Source: Methanobrevibacter sp.
GTDB taxonomy: Archaea; Methanobacteriota; Methanobacteria; Methanobacteriales; Methanobacteriaceae
DNA length: 34,562 bases
Assembly (NCBI RefSeq): GCF_017940815.1
Contig: NZ_JAGAXX010000011.1
Location: 1-34,562 of the forward strand
Direction of reading: 5' to 3'
Shown piece after piece: positions 1-7,454 of this stretch. Positions within the stretch are counted from its first letter, which is position 1. Each line of letters begins with the position of its first letter. The translations under genes were made by a program, and so were the position numbers. The notes below the pieces were generated by a model. It searched no databases, was not told the origin of the DNA, and was given only the letters and a program-made list of their open reading frames with translations.

Positions 1-246
1 GAAGTAAATGAAGTTGGAAGATTTGTTGAATGCATCATTCCTCCGGGTTCCTCAATAGGGCCTCATATTCAGGAAAGCAATCATGATGTCAACTATATTG
101 TGAGTGGCGAAGGAATAGCATTTTGCGATGGTGTTGAAGAGGAATTGAAGCCCGGAGTATGTCACGTATGTCCGAAAGGCTCATCCCACAGCATGGCAAA
201 TACCGGTGATGTTGACTTGGTGTTTTTCACATTTGTCTCTAAATGA
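1..246 (+). CDS. Cupin-domain protein, C-terminal part (5' end outside window)
   Basis: The reading frame is open from base 1 and stops at TGA 244-246, giving the last 81 residues of a protein whose start lies outside the window. The visible part is a small beta-barrel of the cupin_2 type: PPGSSIGPHIQ followed by NHDVNYIVSGEG carries the His/Glu/His spacing of cupin motif 1, and PKGSSHSMANTG supplies the motif-2 histidine. These histidines normally hold a metal ion. Stand-alone cupins of this size include sugar isomerases, dioxygenases and sensor domains, so no substrate can be named. The end overlaps the convergent zinc-ribbon gene by 8 bases. Confidence 0.8.
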   Translation, partial: EVNEVGRFVECIIPPGSSIGPHIQESNHDVNYIVSGEGIAFCDGVEEELKPGVCHVCPKGSSHSMANTGDVDLVFFTFVSK

Positions 247-406
247 TGAAAAATTCGTCACAGTATTCACAGTAATAATTATAATTGCTTTCACAGCAAT
301 TTCCAATTATTATTTCACCGTTCATTGATTCAATGGCCAATTCGTCATCGGGTTCACCATGGAATACCTTTTTCAATTCTCTCTTACATTTTGGACAGGT
401 TTTCAT
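239..406 (-). CDS. Small zinc-ribbon protein (55 aa)
   Basis: A 55-residue frame on the minus strand starts at ATG (404-406) and ends at TAG (239-241). It begins MKTCPKCKREL and has CPKC at residues 4-7 and CEYC at 46-49, the two knuckles of a zinc ribbon, plus an extra Cys pair at 37-38. The middle is acidic (GEPDDELA). Such mini-ribbons often bind nucleic acid or act as adaptor subunits, but nothing here says which. No strong ribosome binding site is visible upstream. The gene is convergent with the cupin gene and divergent from the STAS-like gene at 459. The paired CxxC knuckles are the main reason to believe it is real. Confidence 0.6.
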   Translation of the reverse strand: MKTCPKCKRELKKVFHGEPDDELAIESMNGEIIIGNCCESNYNYYCEYCDEFFII

Positions 407-458
407 ATGATTTAATTATATTAACGATGAACTTTAAATATTGTTGTAGGTGTTAATT

Positions 459-716
459 ATGATGATTAATCTTGGAGCTGAATTTGGATCTCATTTGGAG
501 TCCAGTGATGACGCAGTCGAACTGGTTGATATTTTAAATAAAATTCCAAAAGATGACTTTATCATTGATTTCAAGGAAGTCATGTTTGTTACAATGAATT
601 TTGCACAGGCATACTATACCGCTAAGTATGAATCCGATAAAAAGATTTCAGAAATCAATCTGTCAGAGGAAGTTAGCGTTGTTATGGGTGCTGCTGACGA
701 GGCATGCAATCCATAA
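459..716 (+). CDS. STAS-like domain protein (DUF4325 type), copy 1
   Basis: An 85-residue single-domain protein. The AGGTG at 448-452 is the ribosome binding site, so ATG 459 (or 462) is preferred over the GTG at 450 that lies inside it. The core strand-turn IIDFKEVMFVTMNFAQAYY matches the STAS-like DUF4325 pattern (hydrophobic-DF-x-x-V followed by x-SFAxx). It is a clear paralogue of the gene at 1717: same length, both with FAQAYY and EINLS. Residue 47, just before the conserved Phe, is Asn here and Ser in the paralogue. In bacterial STAS anti-anti-sigma proteins a Ser in this loop is phosphorylated by a GHKL kinase, and a GHKL protein is encoded next door. The product is probably a cytoplasmic protein-protein switch; the partner is unknown. 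Confidence 0.75.
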   Translation: MMINLGAEFGSHLESSDDAVELVDILNKIPKDDFIIDFKEVMFVTMNFAQAYYTAKYESDKKISEINLSEEVSVVMGAADEACNP

Positions 717-941
717 ATCTTTTTTTTTCTTTTTTTAAATTATTTATTGTATGAGTTTAAAATATTGTTTTGACTCTTTAAAATTGTTTTTATCTGTAAC
801 TGCTTATTTTATATACTTTTTTGACTAAATTAATTTCATTAACTTAAATGTTGTTTAAATCCGGATTTTTTCACATTCTGGTTAATTATTGAATGTTTAG
901 GTGGTGTTTTCATAACACTTAAAAATCTGTTTGATAATTAT

Positions 942-1727
942 ATGGAATTTGAAGAAATTATAAATAGTAAAAATGGCGATGAAATTGATTTGAAAGACTT
1001 AAAATTTAATCCTACAGCAATTCTTCCGTTATTGTGCGAATGTAAAAACAAAAACTTTAAAGTTGACAATAATGTAAATGCTTTTGAATATTTGGAAAAT
1101 ATCTTAATGGAAGATATTTTGTTTTCCGGATTGCCAAAATCTAGAAACGAAAGTGATGAGGCTGATTTTCTCAGTAGATATGTCGAAAAATTGGATTCAG
1201 AATATGGAAGCTATTTTGTTTTAAGGCACATCATATCTGAGTTAGCAAATAATGTATATGATCATTCAAATATTGGTAATGTGGAAGTAGATAGCTTTAT
1301 TCTTTCAAAATTTCATCATAATCATAAGAAATTAGATGTCACTGTCATTGATGATGGTTTGTCTATTCCGGGACTATTTGAAAAATCTAATGTTGATTTT
1401 GAAAATGATTATCAAGCTATTGAAAAGGCTATCGGTACATTTTCAACAGTTTCAACTACCGCATATGAACGAGGAAATGGATTACGGACTATTGTTCGTT
1501 TAGTTGCTGAAGGAAATGATGGCGAAATTTTAATTGTTTCTAGGAATGGTTGTGTGCATATAACTGGTGAAAAATATTGGTATTATTTATTGGGGGAGGA
1601 ACATAAATTTAATGGGACATTGGTTTCAATTAGATTAAATAAATATGAAGTTCAAAATATTTATGAGTTGCTTGAACCTCAAAAAGTAAACAATTATAAA
1701 ATTAATGGTGTTATTCATGATTATTAA
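942..1727 (+). CDS. GHKL (HATPase_c) ATP-binding protein, possible switch kinase
   Basis: A 261-residue protein whose C-terminal two thirds carries the Bergerat ATP-binding fold: N box E100-LANNVYDH, G1 box VIDDG at 135-139, G2 box ERGNGLRT at 176-183 and G3 FNGT at 223-226. There is no histidine-phosphotransfer helix, receiver or membrane segment, so it is not a normal two-component kinase. The layout is closer to SpoIIAB/RsbW or to stand-alone HATPase_c_5 proteins. The N-terminal ~80 residues are unrecognised. It lies between two STAS-like genes and overlaps the second by 11 bases (ATG 1717 before stop 1725-1727), so the two are co-translated. Archaea lack sigma factors, so any partner-switch role must act on another target. 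Confidence 0.8.
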   Translation: MEFEEIINSKNGDEIDLKDLKFNPTAILPLLCECKNKNFKVDNNVNAFEYLENILMEDILFSGLPKSRNESDEADFLSRYVEKLDSEYGSYFVLRHIISELANNVYDHSNIGNVEVDSFILSKFHHNHKKLDVTVIDDGLSIPGLFEKSNVDFENDYQAIEKAIGTFSTVSTTAYERGNGLRTIVRLVAEGNDGEILIVSRNGCVHITGEKYWYYLLGEEHKFNGTLVSIRLNKYEVQNIYELLEPQKVNNYKINGVIHDY

Positions 1728-1974
1728 ACTCAAAGATGAAATAAATTCTGCTTTGGATTTTAATCAATCTGCTACAGAGTTATTTGACAAAATTAACAAC
1801 TTATCTGATGAAGAGTTCATATTGGATTTTGAAGATGTTGTGTTTATTAGTATGAGTTTTGCACAGGCATATTATGCTTCCAAAAAAAGGTCTCCTAAAA
1901 AGGTCACTGAAATAAATCTTTCAGATGATGTAAATCCTATGATGGAAATGATTGAAAAGCAGCTGATGTTTTAA
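1717..1974 (+). CDS. STAS-like domain protein (DUF4325 type), copy 2
   Basis: An 85-residue paralogue of the protein at 459. A GGTG at 1707-1710 points to ATG 1717 rather than the earlier in-frame ATG 1705. The core reads FILDFEDVVFISMSFAQAYY, with Ser47 before the conserved Phe, the position where copy 1 has Asn. Downstream EINLSDDV matches the EINLSEEV of copy 1. The start lies within the end of the GHKL ATPase gene, which suggests translational coupling and a stoichiometric complex. The likely role is the phosphorylatable or ligand-responsive partner of the ATPase, inferred from bacterial SpoIIAA/SpoIIAB pairs rather than from any archaeal precedent known to me. Confidence 0.75.
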   Translation: MIIKLKDEINSALDFNQSATELFDKINNLSDEEFILDFEDVVFISMSFAQAYYASKKRSPKKVTEINLSDDVNPMMEMIEKQLMF

Positions 1975-2022
1975 GCATTCTATTTTTTTTAAATTATTGT
2001 TCAGAATTTTGGAAAAAGTTAA

Positions 2023-2030
2023 TTTATATC
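2023..2030 (+). promoter_or_regulatory. TATA box for the LtrA-type gene, near-leaderless start
   Basis: TTTATATC is centred about 23 bases before ATG 2049. An archaeal start site falls roughly 25 bases after the TATA centre, so the mRNA would begin at or just before the ATG. No GGTG-type ribosome binding site is present between them. Confidence 0.5.
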
Positions 2031-2048
2031 AATAATAAACTTTAATTC

Positions 2049-3167
2049 ATGGAAGTAAAGGTAAAACCAGTTGAATTGATAGAATTATTTTATGACTTGA
2101 TTTTTGTATATGCAATATCAAAGCTTACAGCTTTGGTTTCTGAGCCTGTCGGGGGAATTATCCCTCCATACAACTTTTTCACATACATAATCACTTCATT
2201 TGTTATTCTTCAGGCTTGGCTTTACTTTACAAATTACGTGAACCGTTATGGGGAGTGGGAGTGGCATGACTATCTGCTGGTCTGCGTTAACATGATTGCG
2301 GTAATCTATATGGCAAACACAATTTCTCCAAACTGGACCTCCATGTCATTCACGTTCAATCTTGCAATGCTCATAATGCTTCTAACGGTTGTTGTGCTTT
2401 ATGCGATTCAGGCAAGAAGGGAAAACTCCCTGCAGGGTGCAGCGGGGAACTCAATAACAATTCTTTCAATTGTCTGCACAATATATCTGGTTGCTATATT
2501 GGCAATAATATTCAATTTGAATCCATTCTATGTTTTGCTGCTTGATGTTGCTGCAGTTTTGGGAGGTGCATTCCTTCCATTCTTCATCAGGGGGCACTTC
2601 GACAAGAGCATCATCAGCTTTCCGCATCTGGCCGAAAGGTTTGAGCTTCTCACAATCATCACTTTCGGTGAGGCCATTGTGGGCCTGACACACTTCTTTG
2701 ATGTCAACAATTTCACTTTGATTCCGATTCTGGTTTTCTTCATAGTTCTGACAATGTTCGGTTCATATGTAATCCAAATACATAATCTGATGGAGCACAT
2801 GCGTGTTGAAAGGTCTTTGAGGCTTATGTTCAGCCATTACTTTATTGTAATAAGCATCAACCTTGTAACTGTTGCTTTGGAGCTTATTCATAGTGAAGAG
2901 GTCAATCCGACATTTGCAACCGTGTTGATGATTGTTTCATTGGTGATTTTCTACATTTCAATAATGGCAAATAAGGAATATTATAAGCAAAACATTAAAT
3001 TAACTAAAAAAGATATATTACTAATGGTAATGGTCACAGTTATAGGAATGGCCATTATTCTGATATTTATTTCAAACTTATATGCTTTCCTAATCGGAAG
3101 CTTGATTATAACAGTCGGCAATCTCAAGGTATTGCTGATGAAGCAAAAAAGGTGTTTAAGTGAGTGA
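2049..3167 (+). CDS. Low temperature requirement protein A (LtrA) family membrane protein
   Basis: A 372-residue very hydrophobic protein with about ten predicted membrane segments. The N-terminal VELIELFYDLIFVYAIS is the signature of the LtrA family, named from a Listeria low-temperature growth gene. A later ITFGEAIVGL segment is also typical. Biochemical function is not established for the family. The ATG at 2049 follows a TATA box without a ribosome binding site, so leaderless translation is likely. The stop overlaps the start of the SAP-domain gene (GTG 3160), so the two form one transcript. Confidence 0.85.
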   Translation: MEVKVKPVELIELFYDLIFVYAISKLTALVSEPVGGIIPPYNFFTYIITSFVILQAWLYFTNYVNRYGEWEWHDYLLVCVNMIAVIYMANTISPNWTSMSFTFNLAMLIMLLTVVVLYAIQARRENSLQGAAGNSITILSIVCTIYLVAILAIIFNLNPFYVLLLDVAAVLGGAFLPFFIRGHFDKSIISFPHLAERFELLTIITFGEAIVGLTHFFDVNNFTLIPILVFFIVLTMFGSYVIQIHNLMEHMRVERSLRLMFSHYFIVISINLVTVALELIHSEEVNPTFATVLMIVSLVIFYISIMANKEYYKQNIKLTKKDILLMVMVTVIGMAIILIFISNLYAFLIGSLIITVGNLKVLLMKQKRCLSE

Positions 3168-4095
3168 ACAAAAATTAGAAATATTTAATGTTTTGAACTT
3201 TTTAAATAGCGGTTATGAACTTGAAGATATCCTCAATGAAGGTAATTTCGGAACATTCTCATCTGCTGAGGAATGCATTGACTATTTGGTCAAGGAAGGA
3301 TATCTTGAAGGTGATGTTAGTGAAGTGGCAGCTGAAGGCGGCAATGGCGCAATGACTGCTGAAGAAATATCTAAAAAATACACAGTTGCCGAACTAAAAG
3401 ATATCTTAAGAGAAAACGGCTTGAAAGTCTCAGGTAAAAAGCAGGAACTTGTTGAAAGAGTATTGCCTGTATTGAATGGAAATGATGATGCTGAACCTGC
3501 AGACGACGTTAAAAAATCATATGATGTTGATTTAACTGATAAGGCACATGAATTCTTGGATGAAAATGCTTGGATTGATCTGTACATGTTTGCATTGATT
3601 CAATTCAGTTTCGAAGACTATGAAACCTATGTTGCAGGATCTTCTGCAGGAATCATTGAAACAGGTTTGAACTTCTGTGATGAAATCATCTCAAGAGCTT
3701 TAATCAACAATCAATTCCTAGTGTTCAGATTGGCATTATCCGCTAAAGCGCATGTTTATGCATATGATGGGGATTATGAATCATTCTTAGATTATGATTT
3801 GCAACATTTCATTTTAGGCTTGAATCCTATTTCACTTGATGCACAAAGCTACGCAAGCTATGAAATCATCAATGAAGCAAACATTATCAATTTAAGAAAT
3901 GTGCTTGAAAAATTAGAGTTTGGCAGCTTGAAGAAAAGATTTGACAAGATTTGGAACAAGTCACATATCAAGCATGTCACCATTCCTAAAAAGACTTCTT
4001 TCAAGTTACTTAAAAGATGCATTGATGGTGCAGATATTGAAGAGCTTAACTTTGAGTTAAGAGAAAAATACTTCAATAAAAAATTCGGATTCTAA
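3160..4095 (+). CDS. SAP-domain protein, possible nucleic-acid-binding protein
   Basis: A 311-residue protein starting at GTG 3160, with GGTG at 3151-3154 five bases upstream, overlapping the LtrA stop. Residues about 74-106 form a SAP motif (YTVAELKDILRENGLKVSGK then ELVERV), a helix-extension-helix fold usually binding DNA or RNA. Residues 1-50 look helical and may be a small winged-helix or UBA-like unit. The region 110-311 is a helical domain I do not recognise. It precedes a membrane-protein gene by only two bases. The cellular role is open: a chromatin or RNA adaptor is possible, but SAP motifs also occur in phage-like and unrelated proteins. Confidence 0.75.
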   Translation: MSEQKLEIFNVLNFLNSGYELEDILNEGNFGTFSSAEECIDYLVKEGYLEGDVSEVAAEGGNGAMTAEEISKKYTVAELKDILRENGLKVSGKKQELVERVLPVLNGNDDAEPADDVKKSYDVDLTDKAHEFLDENAWIDLYMFALIQFSFEDYETYVAGSSAGIIETGLNFCDEIISRALINNQFLVFRLALSAKAHVYAYDGDYESFLDYDLQHFILGLNPISLDAQSYASYEIINEANIINLRNVLEKLEFGSLKKRFDKIWNKSHIKHVTIPKKTSFKLLKRCIDGADIEELNFELREKYFNKKFGF

Positions 4096-4097
4096 TC

Positions 4098-4685
4098 ATG
4101 AAGTCTAAAGTTGCCGGAATTGTATTTATTGTAGGCAGTTTGTACTACATTCTTGCTGAAGCCATTTCTGCAACTTTTTTCAATTCTTCTTTTTTTAATA
4201 CTTACATTTTCCACACAATCTCAGAACTTGGAATTCCAAATGGAAACTCTCCATTGTTTTGGCTTATGAATTCCGCTTTTATTGTAATCGGATTGACATT
4301 ACTTTTTGGTAATTTCTACAGGTTCATTGATTTTATCATTAAGAACAAAAGAATATGCTATATTTTGACCTTCATAACTTCCATTGGAGTTATAATTGTT
4401 GCATTGATTCACGGCGGCAACCCGTTGACATCAGGTTATCATACGTTGGGTGCGGTCATGGCCATTTTGGGTGGAAACATACTGCTTGTCCTCATTTCAA
4501 GGTCCATGGGTGAATTTGATTCATATCAGAAGGTCACTCTTTCCTTGGGAGTTCTTGGAATTATTGTCTTTTGGATCATGTTTTTCAGCATGGATAACAT
4601 TTACATGCCTGTGCTTGAGAGGCTTTCAGTTTACACATTGATAGCATGGAGTTTTTTGACCGGTGTTTATCTTCTCAGAAATTAA
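4098..4685 (+). CDS. DUF998-family membrane protein
   Basis: A 195-residue protein with six predicted membrane helices, starting two bases after the SAP gene stop, so probably read from the same mRNA. The features AGIVFIVGSLYYILAEAIS, the NTYIFHTISELGIP loop and HGGNPLTSGYHTLGA match the DUF998 pattern (a conserved S-x-L-G loop and an H-x-x-G element near helix 4). Function is unknown; members are often described as hypothetical integral membrane proteins. Followed by 170 bases of AT-rich sequence with no recognisable gene. Confidence 0.75.
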   Translation: MKSKVAGIVFIVGSLYYILAEAISATFFNSSFFNTYIFHTISELGIPNGNSPLFWLMNSAFIVIGLTLLFGNFYRFIDFIIKNKRICYILTFITSIGVIIVALIHGGNPLTSGYHTLGAVMAILGGNILLVLISRSMGEFDSYQKVTLSLGVLGIIVFWIMFFSMDNIYMPVLERLSVYTLIAWSFLTGVYLLRN

Positions 4686-4814
4686 AAGTTTACTTAATAA
4701 TTTTATAGTTAATTTAGTTAATTATTAATTTAATCAATTATTTTTTTAAAATTATTTGCTTTGTTACAATAAAGTTACTTTCCACTTGTCAATATGTAGA
4801 TTAAAGTATAAAGA

Positions 4815-4852
4815 TTTAAATAGTTCTTCATTTAATTATTGTTTAAGGTGAT
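4815..4852 (+). promoter_or_regulatory. TATA box and ribosome binding site for gene 4856
   Basis: TTTAAATA at 4815-4822 is followed by AAGGTGAT at 4845-4852 just before ATG 4856. The spacing gives a leader of about ten bases, barely enough to hold the ribosome binding site. Confidence 0.45.
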
Positions 4853-4855
4853 ATT

Positions 4856-5104
4856 ATGGCAAACCTAGATAAAGTTATAGAAGAAGAAATTTTAGCAATT
4901 GTCGAAAAGTATCAAAAAGAAAATACAAAACTCTTGAACTACCTCATAACCGACGATGAGATTACCTTTTTCTCACCTGTTGCAAACGGTAGTCAAATAA
5001 CTGCAGAAGACTTGCAAAAAGTTGCAGACATCTTAAAAGGTTCATTTGAAGGAATGGAAATTGTAAATCAAGAGTACAGATTCAAATTCAAATGTGGATT
5101 ATAG
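4856..5104 (+). CDS. Small conserved-looking protein of unknown function (82 aa)
   Basis: An 82-residue acidic protein with a strong ribosome binding site (AAGGTGAT) and its own TATA box and terminator, so it is a well-delimited single-gene unit. The N-terminal half is a predicted amphipathic helix (EEEILAIVEKYQKENTKLL), then short strands (DDEITFFSP) and a second helix with ITAEDLQKVADILKG. No metal site, signal or nucleic-acid motif is visible. I do not recognise the family. Compact monocistronic units with good signals like this are often well expressed. Confidence 0.7.
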   Translation: MANLDKVIEEEILAIVEKYQKENTKLLNYLITDDEITFFSPVANGSQITAEDLQKVADILKGSFEGMEIVNQEYRFKFKCGL

Positions 5105-5131
5105 GAGTCTCAACTCCTATTCTATTTTTTT
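5101..5131 (+). terminator. Intrinsic-type terminator hairpin after gene 4856
   Basis: ATAGGAGT (5101-5108), loop CTCA, ACTCCTAT (5113-5120) form a perfect 8-bp stem followed by TCTATTTTTTT. The stop codon of gene 4856 lies inside the 5' arm. The convergent GNAT gene ends right behind it. Confidence 0.75.
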
Positions 5132-5646
5132 AAAACAAGCTCATATAAATGAAATTTTTCTAATCCTGCTGCATAGTGGTTGATTTCAACTGTATCAATA
5201 TAATCAAATCCAAATTTCTTAAAGACATTTTGAGCTCCGATATTTCCATTGATAACATCTATCCTGATTGTTTTTTGATTATTTTCAAGTGCAATACTTT
5301 TAATGTCTTCAAAAATCTTTTTTCCGTAGCCTTTACCTATGCATTGTGGATTGATTGCAAAAGTATGCACGACCATTATTTCATCAGGTTCCGCATTCAA
5401 AAGCCATTTGACGTGGCTGTAATCGTTATCGAAGGTATTGTTCAGGATTGCTGAAGAGATGATGATGTTATTTTCGCAGCATATGTACAGTTCCTCTTTT
5501 TCGATGCATTTTTTTATGAATTCTAGGTTGGGATAAAGGTCATTCCATTTGGGCCGGAAGTCGCTGTCACGGATTGACTCAATCACTTCCCGATAGAATT
5601 TCAATATTTCAAAAGCTTCTTCTGCATCGGCATTTCTTAAATACAT
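5122..5646 (-). CDS. GNAT-family N-acetyltransferase
   Basis: A 174-residue protein, starting at ATG 5644-5646, two bases after the stop of the Fe-S protein gene. The open frame continues 49 codons further upstream, but that part overlaps the upstream gene in another frame and does not look like protein. The acetyl-CoA loop is visible as AINPQCIGKGYGKKIFEDI (QxxGxG followed by helix), followed by IRIDVINGN and AQNVFKKFGF, both typical of the GNAT C-terminal half. The acceptor substrate cannot be read from sequence. Translational coupling to the Fe-S protein suggests co-regulation. Confidence 0.85.
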   Translation of the reverse strand: MYLRNADAEEAFEILKFYREVIESIRDSDFRPKWNDLYPNLEFIKKCIEKEELYICCENNIIISSAILNNTFDNDYSHVKWLLNAEPDEIMVVHTFAINPQCIGKGYGKKIFEDIKSIALENNQKTIRIDVINGNIGAQNVFKKFGFDYIDTVEINHYAAGLEKFHLYELVLKK

Positions 5647-5648
5647 TT

Positions 5649-6326
5649 TCAAACTCTTTTTAGGTATTCTTGTGTCAGCTTGCACTCGCTCATGCATTTT
5701 GTGCAGCCAAGTCCTGCTTTGTATTGGCCAATAATGTATTCGCTGCAGGCTTCGATATCGATGATGTCTGAACGATTCAATCGGTCGTTCCATTTTTGAG
5801 GATTTATTGCATCAACAGGGCATGCTTCCTGGCAATTTGTGCAGTCTTCACATTCCGAATCGGTGATTGGAACTCCAAATTCAAGTGGCATGTCGGTTAG
5901 GATGGCTCCCAATGCCACTGCTGAGCCGTATTCCGGTGTAACAAATAATGCAGATCTTCCAATCCAACCGAGACCTGATTTAGTTGCTATGGTTTTGTAA
6001 GGTAAAATGCTTAACAGTTTCTCCATGTCACATTCGTTGCGCTTCATTGTCAGAGCAAATGCATCATATCCAAGACCTTTGATGTATCTTTCGCCCTTAT
6101 GGGATATTCTTGTTAACTCTCCAATCTGGCGATGAAATGACTTCCAATATTTCTCATATTCCTCTTCCTTGACTAGTTGGATGGTTTCCTTTGGAATTCT
6201 TAAAACAAGACTGATTCCATTTGGCAAATCTACAAAATCACTTGCAAGACCATTGACATCGGCAAAACCGACCTTGCTTGCACCTAAACTTATCAAGTAA
6301 TCTTTAAGTTCACTCATCTCTGACAT
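5649..6326 (-). CDS. QueG-like 4Fe-4S protein (short epoxyqueuosine reductase homologue)
   Basis: A 225-residue protein related to the epoxyqueuosine reductase family. The cobalamin-domain signature TKSGLGWIGRS lies at 115-125. The first cluster motif is C159-x2-C162-x2-C165-x3-C169 (CEDCTNCQEACP), and a second set is C208, C211, C215 with C194 as a possible fourth ligand. QueG itself is longer and works in bacterial queuosine synthesis, which archaea do not carry out in that form. This short methanogen version therefore probably does a different corrinoid-linked reduction. The start may be ATG 6326 or the in-frame ATG three codons later; no clear ribosome binding site separates them. First gene of a two-gene unit with the acetyltransferase. 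Confidence 0.8.
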   Translation of the reverse strand: MSEMSELKDYLISLGASKVGFADVNGLASDFVDLPNGISLVLRIPKETIQLVKEEEYEKYWKSFHRQIGELTRISHKGERYIKGLGYDAFALTMKRNECDMEKLLSILPYKTIATKSGLGWIGRSALFVTPEYGSAVALGAILTDMPLEFGVPITDSECEDCTNCQEACPVDAINPQKWNDRLNRSDIIDIEACSEYIIGQYKAGLGCTKCMSECKLTQEYLKRV

Positions 6327-6426
6327 AATAATTGTTATGATTTAAGGGCATATAAATTGTTTTGTAATCAAAATTTGACTCTAAAGCTTATAAACAATTA
6401 AGTTAAATATTAAATGTAGTGATAAA

Positions 6427-7293
6427 ATGAAAGATATTGATGTTTTAATCGAAGCTTTACCATATATCAAAAAGTTTCATGATAAAAAAATTTTAATTAA
6501 GTATGGTGGACATGCAATGGTTGATGATGAAGCAAAGTCCTCCACAGCTCGTGATACAGTATTACTCAAATATGTCGGAATGAAACCATTAATCGTACAT
6601 GGTGGAGGTCCTGAAATCTCAAGATCAATGGATAAGCTCGGAAAAGAATCAAAATTCATCAAAGGTTTAAGAGTAACTGATGAGGAAACCATGGAAATCA
6701 TTGAAATGGTTCTTGTAGGTAAGATATCCACTGAAATCGTATCAGAACTCATCAAACATGATGGTGATGCAATAAGCTTGTCAGGTAAGGATTCAAGTTT
6801 GATATTTGCACATAGGAAAGGTGCAAGTAAAATCGATGAGGAAGTTGTTGACTTAGGTCTTGTGGGTGAAGTTGACTGTGTAAACACTGACCTGCTTGAA
6901 ATGTTTTTAGAAAACGAGTACATTCCTGTAATATCTCCTGTTGGTATTGATGTTGATGGAAACAGTCTGAACTTGAATGCTGACACTGCAGCTGGTGAGG
7001 TTGCAAGTGCTGTTGGCGCTGAAAAATTAATTATTTTAACCGATGTTCCAGGTGTCTTAAGAGACCCTAGCGATCCGTCTTCATTGATTCAGAAAATTAG
7101 AATTTCAGAAGTTCCTGGATTGATTGAGGAAGGTGTCATCACTGGTGGAATGATTCCAAAAATAGAAACCTGTGTTAAGGCTATTGAAAATGGTGTTAAG
7201 TCATGCCACATTATCGATGGGCGTAAGAAACACTCATTGCTTTTAGAAATCTTCACCACCAATGGCATTGGAACCATGATTTTTGACGATTAG
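6427..7293 (+). CDS. argB: Acetylglutamate kinase
   Basis: A 288-residue protein matching ArgB over its full length: [11 protein letters not shown] at the N-terminus, the VHGGGPEIS acetylglutamate loop, [20 protein letters not shown] and the TGGMIPKI nucleotide site. It phosphorylates N-acetyl-L-glutamate, the second committed step of arginine synthesis in the cytoplasm. GTGAT six bases ahead of ATG 6427 is the ribosome binding site, and CTTATAAA at about 6387-6394 is a plausible TATA box. It stands alone here, not in an arg operon, which is common in Methanobacteriales. A hairpin overlaps its stop codon. Confidence 0.95.
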   Translation: MKDIDVLIEALPYIKKFHDKKILIKYGGHAMVDDEAKSSTARDTVLLKYVGMKPLIVHGGGPEISRSMDKLGKESKFIKGLRVTDEETMEIIEMVLVGKISTEIVSELIKHDGDAISLSGKDSSLIFAHRKGASKIDEEVVDLGLVGEVDCVNTDLLEMFLENEYIPVISPVGIDVDGNSLNLNADTAAGEVASAVGAEKLIILTDVPGVLRDPSDPSSLIQKIRISEVPGLIEEGVITGGMIPKIETCVKAIENGVKSCHIIDGRKKHSLLLEIFTTNGIGTMIFDD

Positions 7294-7322
7294 AATCATT
7301 TTTTGATTCTATACTTTTTTTA
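7291..7322 (+). terminator. Terminator hairpin of argB
   Basis: TAGAATCA (7291-7298), loop TTTTT, TGATTCTA (7304-7311), then TACTTTTTTT. The 5' arm contains the argB stop codon. The same 8-base arms recur at 7411-7428. Confidence 0.65.
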
Positions 7323-7410
7323 TTTTACTATTTTTTTATTAATTTTATAATTGCAGTAAAATTTATAAGTTTAAATCATTTTTAAAGATAATTTGTTGAA
7401 TTAATGTGGT

Positions 7411-7428
7411 TAGAATCATTTGATTCTA
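7411..7428. repeat. Second copy of the TAGAATCA/TGATTCTA inverted repeat
   Basis: TAGAATCA-TT-TGATTCTA, exactly 120 bases after the first copy, with only two bases between the arms. A T-run follows at about 7449. It could be a second terminator, a protein site or the body of a very short RNA; a TATA-like TTTATAAG lies about 45 bases upstream. Confidence 0.5.
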
Positions 7429-7454
7429 GCTTCATTCTTTAAAAACTCTTTTTT

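Noticed and set aside
459-1974. Reading the STAS/ATPase trio as a sigma-factor control system
   Set aside because: Archaea have no sigma factors; only a similar switch logic can be proposed.
5647-5793. 49-codon upstream extension of the acetyltransferase
   Set aside because: It overlaps the Fe-S cluster codons of the upstream gene in another frame, and the GNAT fold begins at ATG 5644-5646.
6477-6986. 169-codon frame on the strand opposite argB
   Set aside because: Antisense to a certain gene; Ser- and Pro-rich shadow with no ribosome binding site.
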